From Bifidobacteriaceae bacterium (GTDB lineage Bacteria > Actinomycetota > Actinomycetes > Actinomycetales > WQXJ01): a DNA stretch of 49,429 bases. Made by a program: the position numbers and the translations under genes. The stretch is from positions 1-49,429 of the forward strand of contig JAITLE010000216.1 of the NCBI GenBank assembly GCA_031278075.1. The letters run 5' to 3'. The stretch's first letter is position 1. Each line of letters opens with the position of its first letter. The notes under the pieces are model-generated. The model did no database searches. It worked only from the letters and a program-made list of their open reading frames with translations, and was not told the origin of the DNA. Shown in pieces: positions 8,295-15,706 of this stretch.

Positions 8295-8944
8295 CACTTC
8301 TCCTCACCGTCGCGGGTCGCCACGACCACGGCTTGGGCCTGGCGCTTGAGCAACGCGGCGGGCGCCACGCGCTCCAGCGGCAGGCCACGGCGCACCGCCA
8401 CAGCCGCCGGCTCCTCCAAAGCGCGCAGAGCGGCGACCGTCGCGTGGGCGATGTTGATCGCGTTGGACGATCCCAACGACTTGGACAGGACGTCGTGGAT
8501 GCCAGCGCACTCGAGGACCGCGCGGACGGGGCCGCCGGCGATCACACCTGTGCCGGGGGCGGCTGGGCGCAAGAAGACCACGCCTGCGGCCGCCTCGCCC
8601 TGGACCGGGTGCGGGATGGTCTGAAGGATGCGCGGCACCTTGAAGAAAGACTTCTTCGCCACCTCGACACCCTTCGCGATCGCCGCCGGCACCTCCTTCG
8701 CTTTGCCGTAGCCGACACCGACTGTCCCGTCGCCGTCGCCCACGACCACCAAGGCCGTGAAAGAGAACCGCCGCCCGCCTTTGACGACCTTGGCGACGCG
8801 GTTGATGGCGACCACGCGCTCGAGGTATTGGCTCCTGTCGTCGTCAGCGCGTGAGCCGCGCCGACCGTCCCGGCGGCCGGAGTCGCGCCGGGCGCCGCCG
8901 CCGTCACGGCCCGCCTGCTCAGGACCTCGCTGCTCTGCAGCCAT
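8294..8944 (-). CDS. rpsE: 30S ribosomal protein S5
   Basis: The small-subunit protein at the decoding and mRNA-entry side. The double-stranded-RNA-binding N-domain begins near residue 39 (YLERVVAINRVAKVVKGGRRFSF). The C-domain (GPVRAVLECAGIHDVLSKSLGSSNAIN) is intact. The first 38 residues are a Gly/Arg/Asp-rich tail (GRDGGGARRDSGRRDGRR), as in many actinobacteria. It lies between rplR and rpmD in the spc operon. Confidence 0.96.
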   Translation of the reverse strand: MAAEQRGPEQAGRDGGGARRDSGRRDGRRGSRADDDRSQYLERVVAINRVAKVVKGGRRFSFTALVVVGDGDGTVGVGYGKAKEVPAAIAKGVEVAKKSFFKVPRILQTIPHPVQGEAAAGVVFLRPAAPGTGVIAGGPVRAVLECAGIHDVLSKSLGSSNAINIAHATVAALRALEEPAAVAVRRGLPLERVAPAALLKRQAQAVVVATRDGEEK

Positions 8945-8984
8945 CAGATGCTCTGCCTTCCGTTGTGCTTCGACATGCGTGCTC

Positions 8985-9344
8985 CTAGAGGGTCAGCCCG
9001 CCGCCGCGGGCCCCTTCAGCGACAGCGGCCACCCGGCCGTGGTACTTGTTTCCGCCGCGGTCGAACACCACGGCCTCGATGCCTTTGGCGCGAGCGCGTT
9101 CGGCCACCAACTCGCCGACCCGCCGGGCCTTGGCCGTCTTGTCGGCCGTGGCCGCACGCAACTCCGTCTCCATGGTGGAGGCGGACGCCAGCGTGTGGCC
9201 CACCGTGTCGTCGATCACCTGAGCCACCATGTGGCGCGCCGACCGAGTGACCACGAGGCGCGGCCGTGCCGCGGTGCCCGCGACGCTCTTGCGCAACCGG
9301 CGGTGCCGTTTGGCCCGCTGCGCCGCCCTTGAAACCGTCGCCAT
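8985..9344 (-). CDS. rplR: 50S ribosomal protein L18
   Basis: Binds 5S rRNA with L5. The protein reads MATVSRAAQRAKRHRRLRKSV..., matching the basic N-terminus of the family, and has RPRLVVTRSARHMVAQVID plus a C-terminal VVFDRGGNKYHGRV. The ATG at 9344 is taken. A GTG at 9350, overlapping the rplF stop and better spaced from GGAAAGG, would add two residues. Confidence 0.94.
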   Translation of the reverse strand: MATVSRAAQRAKRHRRLRKSVAGTAARPRLVVTRSARHMVAQVIDDTVGHTLASASTMETELRAATADKTAKARRVGELVAERARAKGIEAVVFDRGGNKYHGRVAAVAEGARGGGLTL

Positions 9345-9346
9345 AG

Positions 9347-9889
9347 TCACTTACCAGCCTTTCCAACCTTGCGCCGGACCGCTTCGCCTTGGTAGCGCAC
9401 GCCTTTGCCCTTATACGGCTCGGGTTTGCGGATCTTGCGGATGTTCGCCGCGACCTCGCCGACCAGTTCCTTGTCGATCCCGCTGACCGTGAACCGCGTC
9501 GCCGTCTCCACCGCGAACGTGATCCCCGGGGGGGCTTTGACCGGCACCGGGTGAGAGAAGCCCAGAGCGAACTCCAAGTCGCCCTCCCTGGGCACGACTC
9601 GGTAGCCGGTGCCGACGATCTCCATGACCTTGGTGTACCCGGCGGTCACCCCCGTCACCATGTTGGCGACCAGGGTGCGGGAAAGCCCGTGCATGGAGCG
9701 GGAGCGCCGCTCGTCGTTCGGGACGGTGACGACGATGGCGCCGTCCTCGTCGCGGGCGACGGACACGGGCTCGGGGAGCACGCGGCTCAGGGTCCCCTTG
9801 GGACCGTTGACCGTCACTGCGCGGCCGTCGATTGTCACATCCACCCCCGCGGGCACGGGGATGGGCAGCTTGCCGATGCGCGATGCCAT
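9347..9889 (-). CDS. rplF: 50S ribosomal protein L6
   Basis: The 180-residue protein carries the two tandem L6 domains: MASRIGKLPIPVPAGVDVTI at the start and the C-terminal signature PEPYKGKGVRYQGEAVRRK. It lies in the middle of the spc operon, 13 bases after rpsH. Confidence 0.97.
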   Translation of the reverse strand: MASRIGKLPIPVPAGVDVTIDGRAVTVNGPKGTLSRVLPEPVSVARDEDGAIVVTVPNDERRSRSMHGLSRTLVANMVTGVTAGYTKVMEIVGTGYRVVPREGDLEFALGFSHPVPVKAPPGITFAVETATRFTVSGIDKELVGEVAANIRKIRKPEPYKGKGVRYQGEAVRRKVGKAGK

Positions 9890-9902
9890 TTCCGGTTCCC
9901 TC

Positions 9903-10301
9903 CTACCAGATGTAGGCGAGGACTTCCCCGCCCACTCCTCGTTTGGCCGCCTGCCGGTCCGTCATCAACCCCGAAGAGGTCGACAAGATGGCGATGCCTA
10001 GACCGCCGAGCACCCGCGGCAGGTTGGTCGACTTGGCGTAGACGCGCAGGCCCGGCTTCGAGATGCGCTTCAAACCGGCGAGCGCCCGTTGGCGGCCCGC
10101 CCCATATTTCAACACCACCCGCAGGGTCGCGCCGACCGGCGCCTCCTCCTTGGAGTGGGCCGTGATGTAGCCCTCACGCTGCAGGATCTCGGCGATGGCG
10201 GCCTTCATCTTCGAATACGGCATGGCCACGGACTCGTGGTGCGCCGCGTTCGCGTTGCGGATCCGCGTCAGCATGTCCGCGATCGGATCGGTCATTGTCA
10301 T
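9903..10301 (-). CDS. rpsH: 30S ribosomal protein S8
   Basis: This 132-residue 16S rRNA-binding assembly protein begins MTMTDPIADMLTRIRNAN. Its C-terminal RNA-binding signature is present (RVLGGLGIAILSTSSGLMTD). It follows rpsN after 70 bases. In other bacteria S8 represses the spc operon, but I see no evidence here for such a site. Confidence 0.97.
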   Translation of the reverse strand: MTMTDPIADMLTRIRNANAAHHESVAMPYSKMKAAIAEILQREGYITAHSKEEAPVGATLRVVLKYGAGRQRALAGLKRISKPGLRVYAKSTNLPRVLGGLGIAILSTSSGLMTDRQAAKRGVGGEVLAYIW

Positions 10302-10371
10302 GTGGGCGATCCCACCTTCCTCGCCACGGTTTCGCCGGCCAAAGCGGCCCGGCGACCTGCGGCGTAGTCGA

Positions 10372-10557
10372 TTACCAGCTGGATTTGGTCATTCCGGGCA
10401 GTTCGCCGCGGTGCGTCAGCTCACGCAGACACACCCGGCACAGCCCAAACTTGCGGTACACGCTGCGGGGCCGGCCACACCGGTTGCAGCGCGTGTAGGC
10501 CCGTACCTTGAACTTCGGCGTCCGGGCCGCCTTGACGATCAGTGACTTCTTCGCCAC
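10372..10557 (-). CDS. rpsN: 30S ribosomal protein S14, zinc-binding type
   Basis: A 61-residue type Z S14 with the zinc ribbon CNRC...CRVC (about residues 24-27 and 40-43). It starts at GTG one base after the rplE stop. This short, C+ form is the housekeeping copy within the spc operon of actinobacteria. Confidence 0.96.
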   Translation of the reverse strand: MAKKSLIVKAARTPKFKVRAYTRCNRCGRPRSVYRKFGLCRVCLRELTHRGELPGMTKSSW

Positions 10558-10558
10558 G

Positions 10559-11263
10559 TCAGTTGCCCTCCTTGAACGGGAACCCCAGACGCTTGAGCAG
10601 CGCCCGGCCCTTGTCGTCGTCGTCCGCGCTGGTCACCACGGTGATGTCCATGCCTCGGACCCTGTCGATGCGGTCTTGGTCGATCTCATGGAACATCGAC
10701 TGCTCCGTCAGACCGAAGGTGTAATTGCCGTGCCCGTCGAACTGGCGATCCGACAGCCCGCGGAAGTCGCGGATGCGCGGCAAAGCCGTGGTCAGGAGGC
10801 GGTCCAGGAACTCCCACATGCGGTCGCCCCGCAGGGTGACGTGGGCGCCGATCGGCATGCCCTCGCGCAGTTTGAACTGGGCGATCGACTTGCGCGCGCG
10901 CGTCACCGTGGCCTTCTGCCCCGTGATCAGCGCCAAATCGGCTTGGGCGCCCTCGATCAGCTTCGAGTCCCGAGCCGCGTCGCCCACGCCCATGTTGACC
11001 ACGATCTTGATCAGCTTGGGCGCCTGGTGCACGTTCCCGAGCGCGAAGTCCTTGACCAGCGTGGGCAGGATCTCCTCGCGGTAACGCACCTTCAGGCGCG
11101 GCGGGGTGGGCGCTGGGCCGCGGGCATCGGCCACACCGGACGGCGCCGCCTTCGCGTCGCCGCCCTTCGCCGGGGGCTTCCGGGGCGGCGGCGCGCCCTT
11201 GAGCGGCGGCTTTTTCGCCGGCGCCTTCTTCGCTGCGGTCTTCGCGTTGGTCTTCGCGGCCAT
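10559..11263 (-). CDS. rplE: 50S ribosomal protein L5 with basic N-terminal extension
   Basis: Binds 5S rRNA in the central protuberance. The L5 body starts at about residue 54 (PRLKVRYREEILPTLV). It contains KIVVNMGVGDA, the RKSIAQFKLREGMPIG signature and GMDITVVTSA. The length of 234 residues exceeds the usual 180-190. The first 53 residues are a Lys/Ala/Pro-rich tail (AKTAAKKAPAKKPPLKG) with no internal Met. Confidence 0.95.
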   Translation of the reverse strand: MAAKTNAKTAAKKAPAKKPPLKGAPPPRKPPAKGGDAKAAPSGVADARGPAPTPPRLKVRYREEILPTLVKDFALGNVHQAPKLIKIVVNMGVGDAARDSKLIEGAQADLALITGQKATVTRARKSIAQFKLREGMPIGAHVTLRGDRMWEFLDRLLTTALPRIRDFRGLSDRQFDGHGNYTFGLTEQSMFHEIDQDRIDRVRGMDITVVTSADDDDKGRALLKRLGFPFKEGN

Positions 11264-11268
11264 CGGCG

Positions 11269-11610
11269 CTACAGCTCCTTACCCGATTGCTTGGCGTAAC
11301 GCACCCGCACCACGCGAGTGCGGCCATCGCGCTCGACGGTCTCCTCGCGGTGGCCCACCCGGGTGGGCTTGCGGGTCTGGGGGTCCACCACCATCACATT
11401 CGACACGTGGATCGGCGCCTCGATGGTCTCGATCCCGCCGGTCTTGCCGCCTCGCTGGCTCTGACCCACCTTGCGGTGCTTGGTGACGCGCTGGACGCCC
11501 TCCACAATCAACCGGTCCTTTTCCTTGATCACGGCGAGGACGCGGCCCTGCTTGCCGCGGTCCCGACCAGAGATCACCTGGACCAGGTCGCCCTTCTTGA
11601 TATTCGCCAT
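11269..11610 (-). CDS. rplX: 50S ribosomal protein L24
   Basis: This 113-residue assembly initiator has the KOW motif near its start (MANIKKGDLVQVISGRDRGKQGRVLAV). It lies four bases downstream of rplN. Confidence 0.97.
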   Translation of the reverse strand: MANIKKGDLVQVISGRDRGKQGRVLAVIKEKDRLIVEGVQRVTKHRKVGQSQRGGKTGGIETIEAPIHVSNVMVVDPQTRKPTRVGHREETVERDGRTRVVRVRYAKQSGKEL

Positions 11611-11614
11611 GTCG

Positions 11615-11983
11615 CTACAGCACCTCCGGCGCCAATGAGATGATCTTCATGAACTTCTTCTCCCGCAGCTCACGGCCCACAGGGCCGAAGATGCGCGTGC
11701 CGCGGGGCTCGCCGTCGTTCTTCAGGATCACAGCGGCGTTCTCGTCGAACCGGATGTAACTGCCGTCGGGCCGGCGGCGCTCCTTGGTGGTGCGCACCAC
11801 GACGGCCTTGACGACATCGCCCTTCTTCACGCCCCCGCCGGGGATCGCGTCCTTGACGGTCGCGACGATCGTGTCGCCGATCGACGCGTAGCGTCGCCCG
11901 GAGCCGCCCAGCACACGGATGCACAAGATCTCCTTGGCGCCGGTGTTGTCGGCCACCCTCAGGCGGGTCTCCTGCTGAATCAT
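11615..11983 (-). CDS. rplN: 50S ribosomal protein L14
   Basis: A 122-residue protein with the highly conserved start MIQQETRLRVADNTGAKEI and the signature region GGGVKKGDVVKAVVVRT. The ATG at 11983 is chosen over upstream codons because it gives the universal L14 N-terminus. First gene after rpsQ, 10 bases away. Confidence 0.97.
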   Translation of the reverse strand: MIQQETRLRVADNTGAKEILCIRVLGGSGRRYASIGDTIVATVKDAIPGGGVKKGDVVKAVVVRTTKERRRPDGSYIRFDENAAVILKNDGEPRGTRIFGPVGRELREKKFMKIISLAPEVL

Positions 11984-11993
11984 GTCCTCACCC

Positions 11994-12272
11994 CTACTTG
12001 GCCTTCTCGAGGATCTCCACCACACGCCAGCGCTTCGTGGCGCTGAGCGGACGGGTCTCCATGATCAGCACCAGGTCGCCGACGCCGGCGGTCTCGTGCT
12101 CGTCGTGGGCCTTGACCTTGGTCACGCGGGTCATGACCTTGCCGTACAGCGGGTGCTTGACGCGTTCCTCCAGCCGGACCACCACGGTTTTCATCATCTT
12201 GTCGCTGACGACCAGGCCGCGCCGCGTCTTGCGGCGCGAGGTGCGCTGGGGCGCCGGGGCGGCGGTGCTCAC
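11994..12272 (-). CDS. rpsQ: 30S ribosomal protein S17
   Basis: A 92-residue OB-fold protein. The motif KTVVVRLEERVKHPLYGKV is present. The GTG start overlaps the rpmC stop as GTGA, which indicates translational coupling. Confidence 0.96.
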   Translation of the reverse strand: MSTAAPAPQRTSRRKTRRGLVVSDKMMKTVVVRLEERVKHPLYGKVMTRVTKVKAHDEHETAGVGDLVLIMETRPLSATKRWRVVEILEKAK

Positions 12273-12523
12273 TTCTTCTCAGCCTCCACGTTCGAGGTGG
12301 GCGCGGTGCGGATGCCAAGCTCCCGCTCCCGCAGTACGGTGTAAATTCGCGCGATGTCGCGTTTGACCGCCTTCAGGCGGCCGTGCGACTCCAAGTCGCC
12401 GGTGGCGCTCGCGAAACGCAAGTTGAACAGCTCTTCCTTCGAGCGGGCGAGTGCCGCCACCAGCCGCTCGTCGTCCAGCAGGTCGAGTTGATCGGGCGTC
12501 AGATCCTTCGAGCCGACAGGCAT
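12269..12523 (-). CDS. rpmC: 50S ribosomal protein L29
   Basis: A two-helix protein near the exit tunnel. The ATG at 12523 gives MPVGSKDLTPDQLDLLDDERLV, which fits the family N-terminus. The GTG codons just upstream would overlap rplP and add residues not seen in relatives. The signature KEELFNLRFASATG is present. The C-terminus has a slightly longer acidic/basic tail than usual. Confidence 0.95.
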   Translation of the reverse strand: MPVGSKDLTPDQLDLLDDERLVAALARSKEELFNLRFASATGDLESHGRLKAVKRDIARIYTVLRERELGIRTAPTSNVEAEKK

Positions 12524-12524
12524 C

Positions 12525-12941
12525 TCACTCACCACCCTCTCGTCTGATGAAGCGACACTTCATGGGCAGCTTGTGCATCGCGCGAGTCATCGCCTCGCGC
12601 GCCAGCGGCTCCGGCACACCCGACAACTCGAACACCACCCGGCCCGGCTTGATGTTCGCGATCCACCACTCCGGTGAGCCCTTGCCGGAGCCCATCCGGG
12701 TCTCGGCGGGCTTCTTGGTGAGCGGCCGGTCGGGGAAGACGTTGATCCACACCTTGCCGCCACGCTTGACGTGGCGGGTCATCGCGATACGAGCCGCCTC
12801 GATCTGGCGGTTCGTCAAATAGGCGGGTTCCAGCGCCTGGATGCCGTAGTCGCCGAACGCGATCTGGGTGCCGCCCTTCGCGGCGCCCGACCGTTTCGGG
12901 TGGTGCTGCTTGCGGTGTTTGACGCGGCGGGGAATGAGCAT
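12525..12941 (-). CDS. rplP: 50S ribosomal protein L16
   Basis: A 138-residue protein near the peptidyl transferase centre. It begins MLIPRRVKHRKQHHPKRSG and contains both L16 signatures (KRGGKVWINVFPDRPLTKKPAETRMG and GSPEWWIANIKPGRV, given here as segments). It follows rpsC after three bases. Confidence 0.97.
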   Translation of the reverse strand: MLIPRRVKHRKQHHPKRSGAAKGGTQIAFGDYGIQALEPAYLTNRQIEAARIAMTRHVKRGGKVWINVFPDRPLTKKPAETRMGSGKGSPEWWIANIKPGRVVFELSGVPEPLAREAMTRAMHKLPMKCRFIRREGGE

Positions 12942-12944
12942 GGC

Positions 12945-13751
12945 TCAGGCCTCCGTTCCTGTGGCGGCGCCCACCGGCGCCTGGTCATACGATTGCCGGC
13001 CACCGTCACGGCCGCCGTCACGGCCGCCGTCACGCCTGGGGCGCGACCGTTCGCGGTCCGGACGGCCGCGCGCCGGCCGGGGCGCGGCCGCCTGTCGGCG
13101 GGCGAACTCCTTCTCCGTCAGGTCGCCCTTGTAGATCCACACCTTCACGCCGATCCGGCCGAACGTGGTGCGGGCCTCGAAGAAGCCATAGTCGATGTTC
13201 GCCCGCAGTGTGTGGAGCGGCACCCGCCCCTCGCGGTAGAACTCCGAGCGGGACATCTCGGCCCCGCCCAAGCGGCCCGAACACTGCACCCTGACACCTT
13301 TGGCCCCGGCCCGTTGCGCGGACTGCAATCCCTTGCGCATCGCCCGGCGGAACGAGACCCGGCTCGCCAGCTGCTCGGCTATGCCCTGCGCCACCAACTG
13401 GGCGTTGATCTCCGGGTTCTTCACCTCGAGGATGTTCAGTTGGACCTGTTTGCCTGTCAGCTTCTCGAGTTCGCCCCGGATCCGATCCGCCTCGGCGCCG
13501 CGCCGGCCGATCACAATCCCGGGCCGGGCGGTGTGGATGTCGATCCGCACCCTGTCGCGGCTCCGCTCGATCTCCACCTTGGCGACGCCGGCCCGCTCAA
13601 GGCCGGTGGCCATGAGCCGACGGATCTCCACGTCCTCTTTCACGTAATCCCGGTAGCGCTGACCCGGCTTGGTGGAGTCGGCGAACCACCGAGAACGATG
13701 GTCGGTCGTGATCCCGAGCCTGAACCCAAGCGGGTTGACCTTCTGTCCCAC
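12945..13751 (-). CDS. rpsC: 30S ribosomal protein S3 with Gly/Arg/Asp repeat tail
   Basis: The type II KH domain (residues 40-110, ARPGIVIGRRGAEADRIR) and the C-terminal S3 domain (VQCSGRLGGAEMSRSEFYREG) are both intact. The S3 body ends near residue 220. A tail of about 45 residues follows, with the tetrapeptide-like repeat DGGRDGGRDGGR encoded by 12-bp tandem repeats (13003-13034). The GTG start overlaps the rplV stop by one base. Confidence 0.96.
   Translation of the reverse strand: MGQKVNPLGFRLGITTDHRSRWFADSTKPGQRYRDYVKEDVEIRRLMATGLERAGVAKVEIERSRDRVRIDIHTARPGIVIGRRGAEADRIRGELEKLTGKQVQLNILEVKNPEINAQLVAQGIAEQLASRVSFRRAMRKGLQSAQRAGAKGVRVQCSGRLGGAEMSRSEFYREGRVPLHTLRANIDYGFFEARTTFGRIGVKVWIYKGDLTEKEFARRQAAAPRPARGRPDRERSRPRRDGGRDGGRDGGRQSYDQAPVGAATGTEA
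13003..13034. repeat. 12-bp tandem repeat inside rpsC, about 2.7 copies
   Basis: Units CCGTCACGGCCG at 13003-13014 and 13015-13026 are identical, with a partial third unit after them. In frame on the minus strand they encode the repeated DGGR of the S3 tail, so copy-number change would only lengthen or shorten the tail. Confidence 0.8.
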
Positions 13752-14239
13752 TAGCGAGCCCTCTCCTTCTGCTGGTTCGCGGGCCGATCTGCCTGGCCGC
13801 GCCGTCCGCTCCTAGAGCGGCTGACACCTGTGGCCGCCTCGCGCCGGGCGACCACCTCGGCGCGCTCGCGGACCACGAACGTGATGTGGCACGAACGCTT
13901 CAGAATCCGCCCTGCGCGGCCCTTGGCGCGCGGCCTGAAGCGTTTCATCGTGGGCCCCTCATCCACGTAGGCCTCGGCGACATACAGCGCCGTGGCGTCG
14001 GTGGCGAGCCCGTTGCGTTCCCGCTTCGTCAGGATCGAATCCCGCGCGGACTCCAGCACCTTGCGCGCTGGCAGGCTCGCCGCCTGCGGGGCGAACAAGA
14101 GCGTGCTCACGGCCTCGTCGACGCTCTTGCCGCGCACCAGGTCGACGACCCGGCGGGCCTTCATCGGCGTCATGCGGATCCTCCGGCCGGTCGCCCGGCC
14201 CGCCGCGAGGTCCACCACCTTCCTGGATTCCTTGCTCAT
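13751..14239 (-). CDS. rplV: 50S ribosomal protein L22 with C-terminal extension
   Basis: Lines the polypeptide exit tunnel. The body includes RMTPMKARRVVDLVRGKSVDEA and the beta-hairpin region GPTMKRFRPRAKGRAGRILKRSCHITFVV. At 162 residues it is longer than the usual 110-130. The last 30 or so are a basic Arg/Ser/Gln tail. It overlaps rpsS by one base. Confidence 0.96.
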   Translation of the reverse strand: MSKESRKVVDLAAGRATGRRIRMTPMKARRVVDLVRGKSVDEAVSTLLFAPQAASLPARKVLESARDSILTKRERNGLATDATALYVAEAYVDEGPTMKRFRPRAKGRAGRILKRSCHITFVVRERAEVVARREAATGVSRSRSGRRGQADRPANQQKERAR

Positions 14240-14520
14240 CAGCGGCGACGTCCCTTCTTGTCGTCCTTCTCGTGGCCGCGGAACGTCCGCGTGGGCGCGA
14301 ACTCGCCCAGCTTGTGTCCCACCATCGACTCTGTGATGAACACCGGAACGTGTTTGCGGCCGTCATGCACCGCGAAGGTGTGGCCGAGGAAGTCTGGGGT
14401 GATCATGGACCGCCTAGACCAGGTCTTGATCACGGTCTTCAGGCCCTTCGCGTTGTGCTCGTCGACCTTCTTCTGGAGGTGGTCGTCGACGAACGGGCCC
14501 TTCTTCAAGCTGCGAGGCAT
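14239..14520 (-). CDS. rpsS: 30S ribosomal protein S19
   Basis: A 93-residue protein with the invariant start MPRSLKKGPFVDDHL and the signature STITPDFLGHTF-like segment SMITPDFLGHTFAVHDGRKHVPV. It forms the head of the small subunit with S13. It follows rplB after 19 bases. Confidence 0.97.
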   Translation of the reverse strand: MPRSLKKGPFVDDHLQKKVDEHNAKGLKTVIKTWSRRSMITPDFLGHTFAVHDGRKHVPVFITESMVGHKLGEFAPTRTFRGHEKDDKKGRRR

Positions 14521-14539
14521 TGTCTATCGGTCTCCTAGA

Positions 14540-15376
14540 TCAGCGCTTCTTGCCGGTGCGCCGGCGGCGGACGATCAACTTGTCGCTGGCCTTGCCCGGT
14601 TTGCGGGTCCGGCCCTCCGGTTTGCCCCACGGGCTGACCGGGTGGCGGCCACCGGACGTCTTGCCCTCGCCGCCGCCGTGCGGATGGTCTACGGGGTTCA
14701 TGGCGACGCCACGGACGTGGGGACGGCGTCCCTTCCAGCGCATCCGGCCCGCTTTGCCCCAGTTGATGTTCGACTGCTCCGCGTTGCCGACCTCTCCGAT
14801 CGTGGCGCGGCACTGCAGGTCGACGTTCCTGATCTCGCCGGACGGCAGCCTAAGCTGCGCGAATCGGCCCTCTTTGGCGACCAACTGGATCGACGAGCCG
14901 GCGCTGCGCGCCAACTTGGCCCCGGCGCCCGGGTTCAACTCGACCGCATGGATCACCGTGCCCAACGGGATGTTGCGCAGCGGCAAGTTGTTGCCCGGCT
15001 TGATGTCAGCGTTCGGCCCGGATTCGATCCGGTCGCCCTGGGAAAGCCGCGCGGGCGCCAGGATGTAACGCTTGGAACCGTCCACGAAGTGCAGCAACGC
15101 GATCCGCGCTGTCCGGTTCGGGTCGTATTCGATGTGCGCCACCTTGGCCGGCACGCCGTCTTTGTCATTCCGTTTGAAGTCGATGACGCGGTAGGCCCGT
15201 TTGTGGCCGCCGCCGCGGTGCCGCGCGGTGATCTTGCCGGACGAGTTCCGCCCGCCGGTCTTGGTCAGCGGCCGAACGAGCGACTTCTCGGGCTTGGAGC
15301 GCGTGATCTCGGCGAAGTCCGAGACCGACGAGCCGCGCCTGCCCGGCGTGGTCGGCGAGTACTTCCTGATAGCCAT
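14540..15376 (-). CDS. rplB: 50S ribosomal protein L2
   Basis: A 278-residue primary 23S rRNA binder needed for subunit joining and peptidyl transfer. The SH3-like and C-terminal domains are complete. The signature VAMNPVDHPHGGGEGK contains the conserved His near residue 229. It lies 21 bases after rplW. Confidence 0.97.
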   Translation of the reverse strand: MAIRKYSPTTPGRRGSSVSDFAEITRSKPEKSLVRPLTKTGGRNSSGKITARHRGGGHKRAYRVIDFKRNDKDGVPAKVAHIEYDPNRTARIALLHFVDGSKRYILAPARLSQGDRIESGPNADIKPGNNLPLRNIPLGTVIHAVELNPGAGAKLARSAGSSIQLVAKEGRFAQLRLPSGEIRNVDLQCRATIGEVGNAEQSNINWGKAGRMRWKGRRPHVRGVAMNPVDHPHGGGEGKTSGGRHPVSPWGKPEGRTRKPGKASDKLIVRRRRTGKKR

Positions 15377-15397
15377 AGCGGTCTTCCAGCCCTTCTG

Positions 15398-15706
15398 CTA
15401 ACCGACTTGCGCGCCGAAGACGTCGATGGAGCCCTCCGCGAGCGTCACAATGGCCCGTTTGGTGGACTTCCGCCGGCCGATCCCCTGGCGGGTCCGTGTG
15501 GTCTTGCCTTGGCGGTTGATCGTGTTGACCGCGGCGACCTTCACTCCGAAGATCTTCTCCACGGCGATCCGGATCTCGGTCTTGTTGGCGCCGGGCGCCA
15601 CGATGAACGTGTACTTGCCCAGCTCGATCATCCCGTAGCTCTTCTCGGAGACCACCGGGCGGATGATCACGTCCCGGGGGTTCTTGGGCAACGCTATCTT
15701 GCTCAT
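15398..15706 (-). CDS. rplW: 50S ribosomal protein L23
   Basis: A 102-residue protein at the tunnel exit, the docking site for trigger factor and SRP. It reads MSKIALPKNPRDVIIRPVVSEKS..., with NKTEIRIAVEKIFGVKV in the middle. Its ATG overlaps the rplD stop (ATGA). Confidence 0.97.
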   Translation of the reverse strand: MSKIALPKNPRDVIIRPVVSEKSYGMIELGKYTFIVAPGANKTEIRIAVEKIFGVKVAAVNTINRQGKTTRTRQGIGRRKSTKRAIVTLAEGSIDVFGAQVG

